Assembly (NCBI RefSeq): GCF_030272615.1
Contig: NC_081415.1
Location: forward strand, 264,523,925 to 264,587,924
Direction of reading: 5' to 3'
From: Cryptomeria japonica
Taxonomy: Eukaryota > Streptophyta > Pinopsida > Cupressales > Cupressaceae
Length of the DNA stretch: 64,000 bases
The notes beneath the pieces are model-generated. The model had not been told where the DNA came from, did no database searches, and saw only the letters and a list, made by a program, of their open reading frames with translations. Shown here piece by piece: positions 34,997 through 44,898 of the stretch (positions are counted from its first letter, which is position 1; every line of letters starts with the position of its first letter). Both the position numbers and the translations under genes were made by a program.

Positions 34997-37900
34997 TTAT
35001 GATGAAACAGGATGGAGCAAGTCGAAAGCTTGTTGTAATGGCAACCATTCATCTTTAGGGGGCAACACCTACACTTCTAAATTCTAGAAATGCTGCTCCA
35101 GACAAATCACTTCGTCAAAAGTCAAGGGTGTCGACTCGTCCTGGACTAGTTTTAGGAGAGCAGAGAGTTGGGCTAGAGGGTGTAAAAGATGCTCGACCTC
35201 ATCTGCTAAAATAGGATTGCCTAGGCATTGTAGGAAAGTTCTATCTTCTTGTAAATGCTCAACCTGGCTTAATATCTGCTCAATCCCTAACATAGTACCA
35301 TCTACGGGGAAAGGAGAAGGTAGGCCCAATAAAACAAACCTCTCTATACGCTGCTTGATGTCCGAAACTAAAAACTGTAGAGGTGCAAGAGCTTTTCAAG
35401 CCTGCCTAATTTCCTTGTGCCGGTTGATGAAAACATTCTTCCTTCTGATCAATTACCGACGATCTACAATCCCCTTTTCTTTTAATTCTTCATCTTGAAT
35501 AGAGTGTAGCAAATGGACAAGATCCTGGGCCACCGGGAGCTTAGGACCGATGACAAGCATAAAACTTCTTATGAGGGCATTGGCCTCGGTGCGGAGAGAT
35601 TGTGCGTCATTAAGGAAACTTTGCACAGGTTGTAGTGAAGGGCACTACTGCTTTACCTTTTCCCAATGAGAAACATATAAATCTGTTATAATAAGGGAAA
35701 AGTCTTGAGAAATCTCCATGGGGGGAGGAATGTTTAGCAATCGCGAGATCTCCTCGTCTTTTATCGTTAATTCACTTTGTAGCTCTCTGCACCTATTTTT
35801 TTCGTCCACCACTTGGCTTTCTAGTGTGGGGATCTTTGCATTTCCATCCTGCATTGCTTGCCAAAGTTGCACAACACCATCTTGTTCTTGACGCAAAAGA
35901 ACCTCCATATCTTGTAATTTATTCTCGGCTAGCTCTAGGCCAGTTCCCTTTTCACACAACTCTACTTCAAACTTTGATTTACCTTCCAAGAGCATAACCT
36001 GGGCATCCCTCAATTGTCGAGCATATTCCTCCTTTGGGCGGACTTCCTCACGTAGTTGTGCCTATATTTGCGTGGCATCCCTAGAAGCTGCTTTCAGTTG
36101 CTGAATTTCTTGATCTCTTTCCTCCAATTCTTTTAAGGCCACATTTATGGTTGCTTCCTGACCTTTCAACTGTATACTCACATTATTGAGGGAAGACTGT
36201 AACTTTCCTTTTTCGACATTGGCCTGAGTCAGCAATCCCTGCAAATGATTGATCTCGACACTTCGAGCTTTATCTTCTCTTCTTTGCAGGGTCAGAGATT
36301 CTTGGAGTTTAGCATTCTCCGCTTGTGCTTTCTCCAAGTGACAACTCTTCTTGATGAAATCCGAAGAGACAGCTTTTTATGTTTCCTCCATCATTTTGAC
36401 CTTATCGAACATCATAGCATTCAAAAGGTTAACACCGATAGCATGCAGGTCATAATCATTGGGCCTCATTTCTGACTCTGGTTTTTTGACTTTGGGGAAC
36501 CTAGTTGTAAACAACAGACTATCCTTCTCTTCACTAAAATGATTTTGCAGGTGTGGGTGGGTTAGACTAGCACCTTCTTTTTCTTTTCTTTTAACCATTT
36601 TGCCAACATGGGTGGTCTTGGAATAAGTAACTTGTTGTTGGTAGGAATCTGGGTTAGCAATGGCTTGACCTGTGAATGCAGCACCAGGGGGAATTGCAAA
36701 GGGAAAATGGGAAATGGGGTCACCAAAAGTGGTATGGATAGGGCACGACAACATCATGGGAGAAAATAATGGGACGAAGGGAGAGGCTTCTGGGAAAAAT
36801 GGATCAACAGACATTGCTCCAACATTTGGGGGAGGAGTGGACTATCCAAAACCAAGCTTGTGTGAAACGGTGGCTGCTTTAGGCATCTAGGTGGAAAAAG
36901 ATGCGGGTACAAAGGTTGGGGCTTGAAACGAGATTGAAACCTATGGAAAATTATCAAAAGGACCAACTGGTGTTCCGATCGGTGCTAGGGTAAGGGCAGT
37001 GGGAATCTGAGCATGCATTTTTGCGACAAGGGCAGCAGGAGAAATATCAGCTTGAGAAAAGGAAAACGGTGAGGAAGAGCATACCTAGACCATGTGGGTC
37101 ATCAACCTCGGAGGATCTGAGGGCTTGTCTAGGATTTGAGAGGATGAACCCTTCATTTTATAACCCAAATACTGCCTCTTGCTAGGGGGGTCCTCCTGAG
37201 ACTTCTTCTCGGCTTGTCTTTTAACACTTTGGGAGCGAGGCCTGCGAGCAGAAATGCTAAGAGGGAGGAGAGTACTAGGTTTGTTGTCCTTCTCTTCAAT
37301 ATTTATAATCTCAACATCCTGCTACTAGGTGACCTTGGGAGATGAATACCCACATGGTGAGCTATCACCTGTCCCCTCGTCAGATCCATTGCACTGGCGC
37401 CATTCAAAATTGAAATGCTCATCTAAAGGAGCATTTCTAATGTTTGCTCTGGGTTGATTTACTTCCTACCAGTAGATCCAAAAATCCTCCTGCTTTCTCT
37501 ACAGCCAAGCGTTTGCCACCTTAGACTCGTACATAGCCCAAGGAATGGGCTTTATGGGGTTGTATCTTTGTGAAACAGAGTAAAAACTCAAACAAGGAGG
37601 GCACTCGAGCACGGGAAAATCATTGAGACCCACATACAAGCTAGGGTCGTTCACTTGTGTATTAGCACACTCTTCCATTACACTCCATGGCTCATGTTTA
37701 ACTGCATTCTTCCTGTGGGACAGGCACCCATCTGGGTCATAACTCCAAAAATCGTCAATCACCAACAGCCCAAGTTGCACCAGCTTTGATGTCAGGATGT
37801 TCTCCGCGATACCTCGCTGAACTAGGGTGATGGGACCAATAGCCTTATTGTCTTCGGTGATTGAGGTGTTGTGTTTCCCGGACCCTATAGCTTTCTCCAC

Positions 37901-39089
37901 CCTTACCATCTGGCAAGTGATCTCAAGAGAAAGAGTCCTCTCTATGACATATGTAGGTAAATGGAAAGGTTCCTCAAAGAAACCATGGACTCGGACAAAA
38001 GAGAAATCACTACCTATGAACTAGTCACAAGAGGGCCATTCGTTGCACATCCAATTCATTTGGACCTGTGAAAAGCAGGAGAGTGGCTCACTGGGAATGG
38101 CACCAAAATCCTTCAAGGCAGGAGTTAGGAAGTAGTCAGAAAATTGATAAGCATCATAGGAAGACAAAATAACGGGCGTCCAGACTGAAAATGGCGTTCT
38201 ATTTCCTACTTCATCACTGCTGGCTAGTTTCATAAACTAGCTGAAGAAGGCTTTGTTCTGATGTAGGAGCAGGTGAACCAAGACTGAGGAGAACTTAAAA
38301 CGTCGAAGCTAGTGGAACTCAGATAATTGCTTTACCATTTCGTTGGCTATTAGGACAAAGAAGTCAAAATAGAAAGTTTCTTTCTATTTCTACATTTAAA
38401 CAAAAATCCCATCATTGCAGTTGTAATCCCCCGGTCATTTTCATGACCACACAACTAGGCGAGAATGGACAAAATGTCTTTAAGGTCTTCATGTCTTAAG
38501 TCGCTATAAGACAATGGTTGCTTTGGGGGCCTAATGACTGGCTCCAATTCAGGGCGTTGTTACAAAAGGAGACTGCATCTCTTCTTAAGTTCTAGTATTC
38601 CTCCATGATAGAATCTGAGAAGACCTCCGTCGCCTCGATAATAGGACAGCACATCATGTCCCTTATGGTGTCTGGTGATATGACCACCCTCAAAGAAAAG
38701 CCACTGCTAGAACAGGAAATGGGGTCAAAACCACTAGAAATTGTCGCCACAAGCTTTGGACAGTGAGGGACCATCCGGACTATGAATTGAGGAGCTCCAC
38801 TTTGCCAGAAATGGGCTACTATGGAAAATGGCTCTGCTTTATGGTGAATCATTCTGTTGTATGTGGCCTCCCTTAGGTTCTTCAGTTGTTTGCGAAGCTT
38901 TGGTTCCATGACATCTTTGAATGGGTCTATTACTGTTGCAGTATTGCGGGTAATTGTATTTGATTTCGCTTTGGTCCTTGGATATTCTGACTTGGGTGGA
39001 AAAGTATGAGAGGCATATGAGAGTTCACCAAGGACATCGACCCATAATGCTCCCCAAGCAGGGGTCGAAGAGGTAGCTTCAACTTCCAT
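34997..39089 (-). pseudogene. element E extra sense ORF, ~1,360 codons, unknown function
   Basis: I do not recognise this protein. The frame starts with an ATG at 39089 (MEVEATSSTPAWG) and is open for 165 codons. It shifts once between 38592 and 38233, then keeps a single frame to a TAA at 34999-34997, with about fifteen stops. Parts in order: a globular N-terminal half (39089-37500), a Lys/Arg-rich stretch with SARRPRSQSVKRQ (about 37220), and a Pro-rich, low-complexity middle (about 37050-36500). A coiled coil follows (36340-35720: LEKAQAENAKLQESL, IQLKGQEATINVALKELEE, and so on). A helical tail ends the frame. It lies between integrase and 3' LTR, where Tat elements may carry extra genes. 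Whether it derives from a host gene cannot be told from sequence alone. Confidence 0.7.
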
Positions 39090-39211
39090 CTCTCACTTGT
39101 GAAAATATGTTTCTCAATTCTCTGCCCAGCTCTGACTGAAGGATAAGTTAATAAAAATGAAAGAAAATCTGGTGAACCTTTCTCTTTAATGCATGTCATG
39201 CCTAGATCGCC
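39090..39211. promoter_or_regulatory. short gap between two divergent ORFs of element E
   Basis: About 120 bp separate the ATG of the minus ORF (39089) from the first ATG of the plus ORF (39212). If both are expressed, this gap would have to hold or adjoin their promoters. I see no clear TATA box, so a bidirectional promoter is only an inference from layout. Confidence 0.3.
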
Positions 39212-40434
39212 GTGAAAGAAAAGTACTTAGGAATGGACACCCGCTTAGCACATATGCCAACTCATTTTTATAGGGTTGAGAATACCTATGAGGAGAACTG
39301 GCGCCATCATTTGCGATTACAAAGAGAGCGCTTGCACTGCCCGCTGTTACTAGAGCCACTTGCGACGATTTTCTTGTACGAAGGACTTCTCCCTTAATTA
39401 AGAAAATCTCGCGCCAATTGGGATGGCACAAGGTGAGGTAGTCCTGCAGGGATTTTGCTGTAAAATCGATGTACCTTTAACAGAATGCATGGCACTCAGG
39501 TACATGTCCATTCCAATCGAGGTACCAGCCTGGTAGCTTGCCATTTATGAAAACCTATCAGTAGGTATCATTTCACTTGTGCCAATTTATGCTGAAAGGC
39601 AGGTGCGTTGGAGATCGGGAGTACTGGCATTGTCATCAGTTGTCACCTGGAGTTGAGAAATTTTATAAATATGTCTTTTCAGACATTCCTGTTTATATTA
39701 CCAGCTTCAACGATGGGGTTTTCTAAAAGATGGATACTCCTATCTGACTCGTCAGCAGTAAGGTGCAGGTTGCTTTTATTGGCAAAATTCCTAATCAGAG
39801 GCTGCGGAGGATGAGGAGGAGGAAGAATCCTTTGATCATCACCACCATCAAATGGGTGCTCAGAGAGGATTTCATAGATAATGCAAACCACTACCAAGTT
39901 AACTCAGACATTTGCTTATGTTTCGTGGCTTCTTTGCTCGATGCTGGGACTGGTGGGTACGAGGCCTCAAAGCTTATGAGAGCTCTCTTCTCAGGAGATT
40001 ATCTCATAGGTTTGGAGGAGGTTGTAGCCTATTAAATTCCTTTTTGAGGTTTACCTTTGGCGATAGACCTACAGAGGTTCATTACATCTGGGGAAGAGGT
40101 GCCCTGGCATCTGCTCGTCGGCAGACTGCAGACCATGACGTTATCTGCTCATCGCTTATAAACAGAGCTTGCCACTGAATTCCTTCTTCATATCTATCTG
40201 ATCATCCATGTCCCGGATAGTACCAACTGGTATACTAGCTTCAGGGACAATATATTCCCGTGGGTCCTGACACCAGACGTTCTTCCTGACTTGGTCCTTG
40301 TCATCACGACTGAAGGATTTGGAATTGCTTCGGATCAAGAGTGGTCGAGAGAGGAGGACGCAGAGGACGACATCGAAGACTCTGATTTCCTCATGGGGGA
40401 GCAAGAAGACGAAGATGACTCTACTGCAACATAG
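39212..40434 (+). pseudogene. element E antisense ORF with acidic C-terminus, unknown function
   Basis: This runs opposite to gag-pol. The start is uncertain: a 61-codon stretch from ATG 39212 (MKEKYLGMDTRLAH) reads well, then the coding line seems to move by frameshift to a second frame. That frame can be followed from about 39385 to a TAG at 40432-40434, through stops near 39439, 39478, 39562, 39724, 39748, 40033, 40048 and 40159. Protein-like landmarks are DREYWHCHQL (about 39616), FYKYVFSDIPVYITSF (about 39661), SLLDAGTGGYEASKLMRALF (about 39933), VPWHLLVGRLQ (about 40102) and STNWYTSFRDNIFPWVLTP (about 40219). The C-terminus is strongly acidic (EEDAEDDIED). Antisense ORFs between integrase and 3' LTR are known in Grande-type Tat elements; homology is untested. 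Confidence 0.65.
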
Positions 40435-40720
40435 CCTCTACTCTTCTTGTTCTGCTTCTTGTTTAGAGATAGCCTTGTCTTCTCTCTATTTTATTTTGAC
40501 AAATGTGGCCAGAGGCCTTTCTCAATATTTGTAAATCTTTGCAGACATATTTGAAATATGATAATCTTATTTTTCTTTAGTAGTGGCATATTTGAGTGTC
40601 TCTTTCTTTTACATAATAATGGCATTTTGAGTTGGCAACTTTACCCAAAGAGAAAGCAATAAATAAAATAAAGGCACACACAAAAGCACTAATTACATTA
40701 TGTACGTCAGAGGCGCTAAG

Positions 40721-41532
40721 TTAATGAAAAGGTTTTAAGTGGAAACCATTAACTAGGATCGTAAGAAGATTTCCCTGCATATCTTCTAGATTGAAAGCAT
40801 TGTGACCTTTGCAACTCGCTATACGGAAAGGGCCCTCCCATAGCCCATCGAATTTAGCATGTTGGTCGGGTTTGGCAGCTCTTTCATTGAAGTTTAGAAC
40901 CAAGTCACCCTGTTGGAATTGTAGAGCAAAATTTTTTTTACTGTCAAACAACCTTTTTACGGTTTGTTGACATGTCTGGAGAGAGGCGAACGCATCTTCC
41001 CTCGCTTCCTCTAGTTCCATAATTTCAGCCAAACTCATGTCCATGGGGTCATTCTCCGCTACTTTAAATGATTTAAGTAGTTGCAAGGTTGGGATCTCCA
41101 GGGATACGGGGAACAATGTGTCCTTTTCGTAAACCAGTTTATATGGGGAGGTCTTTAAAACCTACTTTGGTGTTATCCGGTCTACCCATAGTGCGCCCCT
41201 CAAATGGTGATGTCAATCCTTTTTGTGCTCTGAGCCTATCCGCTTGATGAGTCTGATGAGATTCTTGTTGGTAGACTTTGTGAGTCCATTCCCTTGCGGA
41301 TAATAGTTTGAGGAGTTTTTTAAGTAAATACCTTTGTTGAGGGCAAACAGGGTGAGTCATGATCATATGAACGCATGCGCGTTATCTGAAATTATGGTCT
41401 TTGGGGGACCATAACGGCATACTAGATCTTCTAGGAAGGCTAAGATCTCAGACTCGGATGAATTTTTCAAATGGATGGCCTCAGACCCTCAGGAAAAATT
41501 CCTGTCTTCATGAAATGTTTGCGCTCCTCCAC
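40721..41532 (-). pseudogene. pol: element E integrase, internally deleted
   Basis: On the minus strand a short piece (EERKHFMKTGIFPEG) is followed at once by AIHLKNSSESEILAF, which belongs well inside the catalytic core. The zinc domain and first catalytic Asp are therefore missing, by a deletion near 41480. The second Asp remains (IISDNAHAF, near 41378). The YPQGNG motif follows (near 41300), but the expected catalytic Glu is Lys (LTKSTNKN). The C-terminal part is open from 41116 to 40721, with AREDAFASLQ, QFQQGDLVL and LWEGPFRI. The frame contains further shifts. It cannot act as an integrase. Confidence 0.82.
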
Positions 41533-42200
41533 CTAGCATGCCTCTGCTAGTTTTGAAGTGGCCATGATAGATTCGTTTGTGGCTACCTCGAGGTCTCGGG
41601 GTCCGAGATCCTGTGCTAAGTATTCATACAAACCTCTATCATGGACTGTCTTGGTAGGCCTGACGTCAACGTCATACTCCAAGATTTTGGTGATCCAATT
41701 TTCTCTCTTCTCAATGATGTCACCCTCCATGATATTCTCTTTAACTGAAGGGTGAGCAACGTACACTGTGATCTTGTTGTAGGCAATGAAATGCCTAAAC
41801 TTCTTGAGGCCCTTGACTACAACCAAAGCTTGTTTTTTGATGAAGTTGTACTTTGCCTCATATTCCTTTAGAGTGTTGGATTGAAAGGCTATGGGGTGCT
41901 CTCCATTTGTTTCCGCCTCCTTCTGGGTTAGGACCACAATAATGCTATAAGGGCCAGAGAAAACATACATAATGAAATCTTTGGTCATATCAAGATTGGA
42001 CAGCACAGGAGCTGAGCAAATAGCTTCTTTGATTTTCTCAAAAGCATCCTTCTCGTCAGAAGTCCATTTGAAATGTATTTCTTTTTTAAGCATCAGGGTG
42101 ATCGGCCTCACCATCCCTGCAAAATCCGTAATAAAGCGGCTAACAAAGTTAACCTTCCCAGGAAGGATTGGACTCCTTTCTTGTGGACGGGAAGGGGAAG
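41533..42200 (-). pseudogene. pol: element E gypsy-type RNase H
   Basis: The minus-strand open stretch (ATG 42222 to 41533) begins at the end of RT and carries the usual RT-RNase H join: NFVSRFITDFAGMVRPIT and FKWTSDEKDAFEKIKEA. RNase H-like text follows: DFIMYVFSGPYSI, HPIAFQSNTLKEYEAKY, ALVVVKGLKKFRHFIA, and VYVAHPSVKENI. The first expected catalytic Asp (usually LYxxxS or DAS) appears changed in YVFSGPYS. It degrades the RNA strand after copying. Confidence 0.83.
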
Positions 42201-43060
42201 CTACTTTATCACCTTGACCCAATCAAGATCGATTGAGATTCCTTCCTTAGATATGACATGCCCAAGCAATTTGCCTTGTGAGATGCCAAAAATACACTTC
42301 TTCGGGTTCAAAGATATTCCAAATTCTAAATGCTTTTGGAAAACCAGCTCCAAATGATCAAAATGGTCTTCTTTGTTCTTTGAAAACATAGTGAGGTCAT
42401 CCAGATAAATCAGGATGATTTTGTTAATAAGCCCTTTGAAGGCTAGGTCCATAGCCCTTTGAAAAGTTGCGCTGGCATTTGACAACCCGAATGGCATTTT
42501 TTGATAGGCAAACATTCCCAATTTAGTCGTGAAGGTCATCTTATGCTAGTCTTCCCCTTTCACCAGAACCTGATTGTAACCGAAGAAACCATCTAGCATT
42601 GAGAACATTTCCAATCTTGCCACTGTGCTTAATAATTGTTCCATTGATGGCAGAGGGTAGTGATCTTTTAAGGATGCTTGGTTTAAGTCCCTAAAATCCA
42701 CACATAGTCAGATATCTCCATTATTTTTCCTCACACGCACCAAATTGGATACCCATGTACTATGTTTGATGGGATAGATGATTCTTGACTCTATCAGCTT
42801 TCTTAGCTCTTGGGCCATGAGTAACTCAACTTTCGGATTAACAGGTCTCTGCTTCTGTCGGACCGGTTTGGCTCCATCGGTGAGTTCGATAGTATGTTGA
42901 ATGATATCAGGGTTGTATCCTTTCAAATCCTCATAAGACCATGCTAGTACACTCACGTATTGATCGCAATATCGGGCCAATTTCTCTTGGGGTTGGGGTG
43001 AAATCTCCTTTTTGACTTTGAGGATTTTACCATAACCTACCGACATTTTGGTATAGTCTC
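42201..43060 (-). pseudogene. pol: element E reverse transcriptase
   Basis: On the minus strand, FAWSYEDLKGYNPDI-like text (LAWSYEDLKGY near 42940) and HTIELTDGAKPVRQKQRPVNP lead into LIESRIIYPIKHSTWVSNLVRVRK (near 42800). A stop follows at 42708, then the fingers and palm. The segment MTFTTKLGMFAYQKMPFGLSNASATFQRAM leads to the active site IYLDDLTMFSK with the Asp pair at 42396-42401. CIFGISQGKLLGHVISKEGI closes the domain. It is of the Ty3/gypsy type. Two or three breaks (about 43010, 42708, 42545) inactivate it. Confidence 0.87.
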
Positions 43061-43198
43061 CTTATCAACCGTAAGCTTTCGCTTATCACTTTTGGTATCA
43101 TCTTGGTCGAAAAGGTTTTCTAAGGTGATTAGCCCATTAGGGAGCTTATTTGACTTCAACTGTATGATTTGATCCCCATACGCTTCTTTAACCTTAGG

Positions 43199-43989
43199 TT
43201 ATAACTGATCTATAAATTCTCCTGAATTCTGAATGAACAGAGCAATTTGTTCGTCGTTCTCAAAAACCTGCCAGTGGGTATCATTATCTGGGATAGCTGG
43301 TCGGATGATGATGCCAACTGCTTGGGGATTGACCAGCAAATCCACAGTGGGGTCAAAATATGACCCAATAGTGGCCATTCGGTCAGCGGATGTGTTCACC
43401 TTGTGGGGGATTCTTTGGATGTTGAAAGCATCAAAGCTTTCGACCAAATCCCAAGCTCTATGGCAGTAATACCTCATACGGACATGTTTTGCATTGGAGA
43501 TTCCCTGAATCTGATTGACAACAAGTTCGGAGTCCCCTAAAACTTCAATTTCTTTATACCCATCTTTTCTACCAACATCAGGCCTTGAATCAGTCCTTCG
43601 TATTCTGCTTCATTGTTGGAACACGCAAACTATAAGCGAAAAGACTTTAGAATCTATTCGCCCGAAGGTGAAGTAAAACAAATTCTAGCACCTGAACCTA
43701 CTTTGCATCTTGCACCATCAAAATGTAGGGTCCAGAGTAAAGAGGATAAATCTTCTTGGGCAAAGGGTTCTTTAACTAGTTTTGGGATAACCTGACCTTC
43801 ATCAAAAATGCAGTAAGTACCAAGACCTGTGGCATGATAATTTGAATAGGGGTCAGAGTCAATAAATTCTTCGAGAAAAACCTCCTGACTTGGAGAAGTA
43901 TCTCCTGTTATTTCTTCATCCTCAATAAATTCTACCATCCTCCTTTCTTCGTCGGAGATTGAAGTGTGAGTTGGCTCAAAATTGAGCAT
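43199..43989 (-). pseudogene. RNase H-like domain placed before RT in element E
   Basis: On the minus strand, between protease and RT, the text reads LHFDGARCKVGSGARI (Asp codon at 43719-43717), SNNEAEYEGL (about 43618-43589), GDSELVVNQIQG (Asp at 43534-43532), and RIPHKVNTSADRMAT (about 43420-43375). These four pieces are the D-E-D-D skeleton of a plant or archaeal-type RNase H. At least one frameshift lies between about 43654 and 43477. Tat elements are known to carry a second RNase H (aRNH), usually after the gypsy RNase H; here it lies upstream of RT. A linker (FDPTVDLLVNPQAVG...) joins it to RT. Confidence 0.77.
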
Positions 43990-44049
43990 AGCTTGATCTG
44001 CAACATGCTCAACATGGAGGGGTTCTGAGAGGATTTTGAGCTTGGCACC

Positions 44050-44898
44050 TCACTTGGTACGGAGGATAAGGTGGGACCAATCCAAGGACAAGTAACCTCT
44101 TATCTTGGCAGTAAAATCTCTAGAGAGGCAAAGACCTAAAATAGGGGGAATATCAATAACCACTACTTCTTGAGACACTGTGACGCTAGGACATGCGAAC
44201 AACATTAGCAGGATACTTTTAATGAGGCCCACAGTTTGTACCTTCTTCCCATCTAACTGCATGATACCACGATTTAATGGCTCATACTTAATATTCAAAA
44301 CCTTAGTGATTTGCTTAGGCAAGACGGTAGTGCTGGCGCCAGAGTCTATCATAGAGTTATGTAGTAGCTTATCCCCTACTATGAGGGTCAAATAAAAAGG
44401 TTTGGGCTTAGGCCTACCTTTTGATTGAGATTTCAGTGAGACGTCTTCATTTGCCAATGCCGCTGGCGAATATGATCTATCTGTGGGACACTGAGAAGCT
44501 TGCCCGCTTGTCGACAAAGAAGTAGCAGCCTTCCTACTGGGGGGGTTAACCTCCTCGGACAAGGCTTCCTTCAAATGACTCCTTTGCTCTAGGATGGAGA
44601 GAAGATCCCATAAAGATACGTTAGTCGGAGCTTTCCTTTACTACTCCACTACGTCCAACAGTGATGGCAGCAATGCCTTTGTTTCTCTGGGCTTATAAGG
44701 AATGAAATTTTTCCTTGGATAAGTAACCACGGCTGCGAGTTATTCAGGAACTTTGTCAGTGGAGAAATTCCCTGACATGTTTATATTTTCTCTTGTAAAG
44801 TTCCTCTTGGACCTAAGATTATTATCTAATTGTACTTGAGGAGCTCCTGAGCTTGACGATGTTGCATCATTAGTCATCATAACATCTTCTTCTTCCAT
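44050..44898 (-). pseudogene. pol: element E aspartic protease and its N-terminal extension
   Basis: On the minus strand the frame starts with an ATG (44898-44896) directly after the gag stop and in the same frame. The first ~110 codons (MEEEDVMMTNDATSSSSG...) contain two stop sites near 44740 and 44640. An open stretch from 44574 then holds the retropepsin motif MIDSGASTTVLPKQ (Asp at 44346-44344), LDGKKVQTVG and PPILGLCLSRDF (LGRD-like). The protease would mature Gag and Pol. The C-terminus stops at 44050 just before the RNase H-like domain. Confidence 0.85.

Noticed and set aside
35217-35498. Plus-strand frame of 93 codons in element E
   Set aside because: It is the antisense shadow of the long minus-strand ORF, whose frame is followed over 4 kb.
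39186-39431. Minus-strand 81-codon frame starting MCHPNWREIF, as an upstream extension of the sense ORF
   Set aside because: It overlaps the start of the plus-strand ORF and is out of step with the ATG at 39089. I prefer the plus-strand reading here but am not certain.
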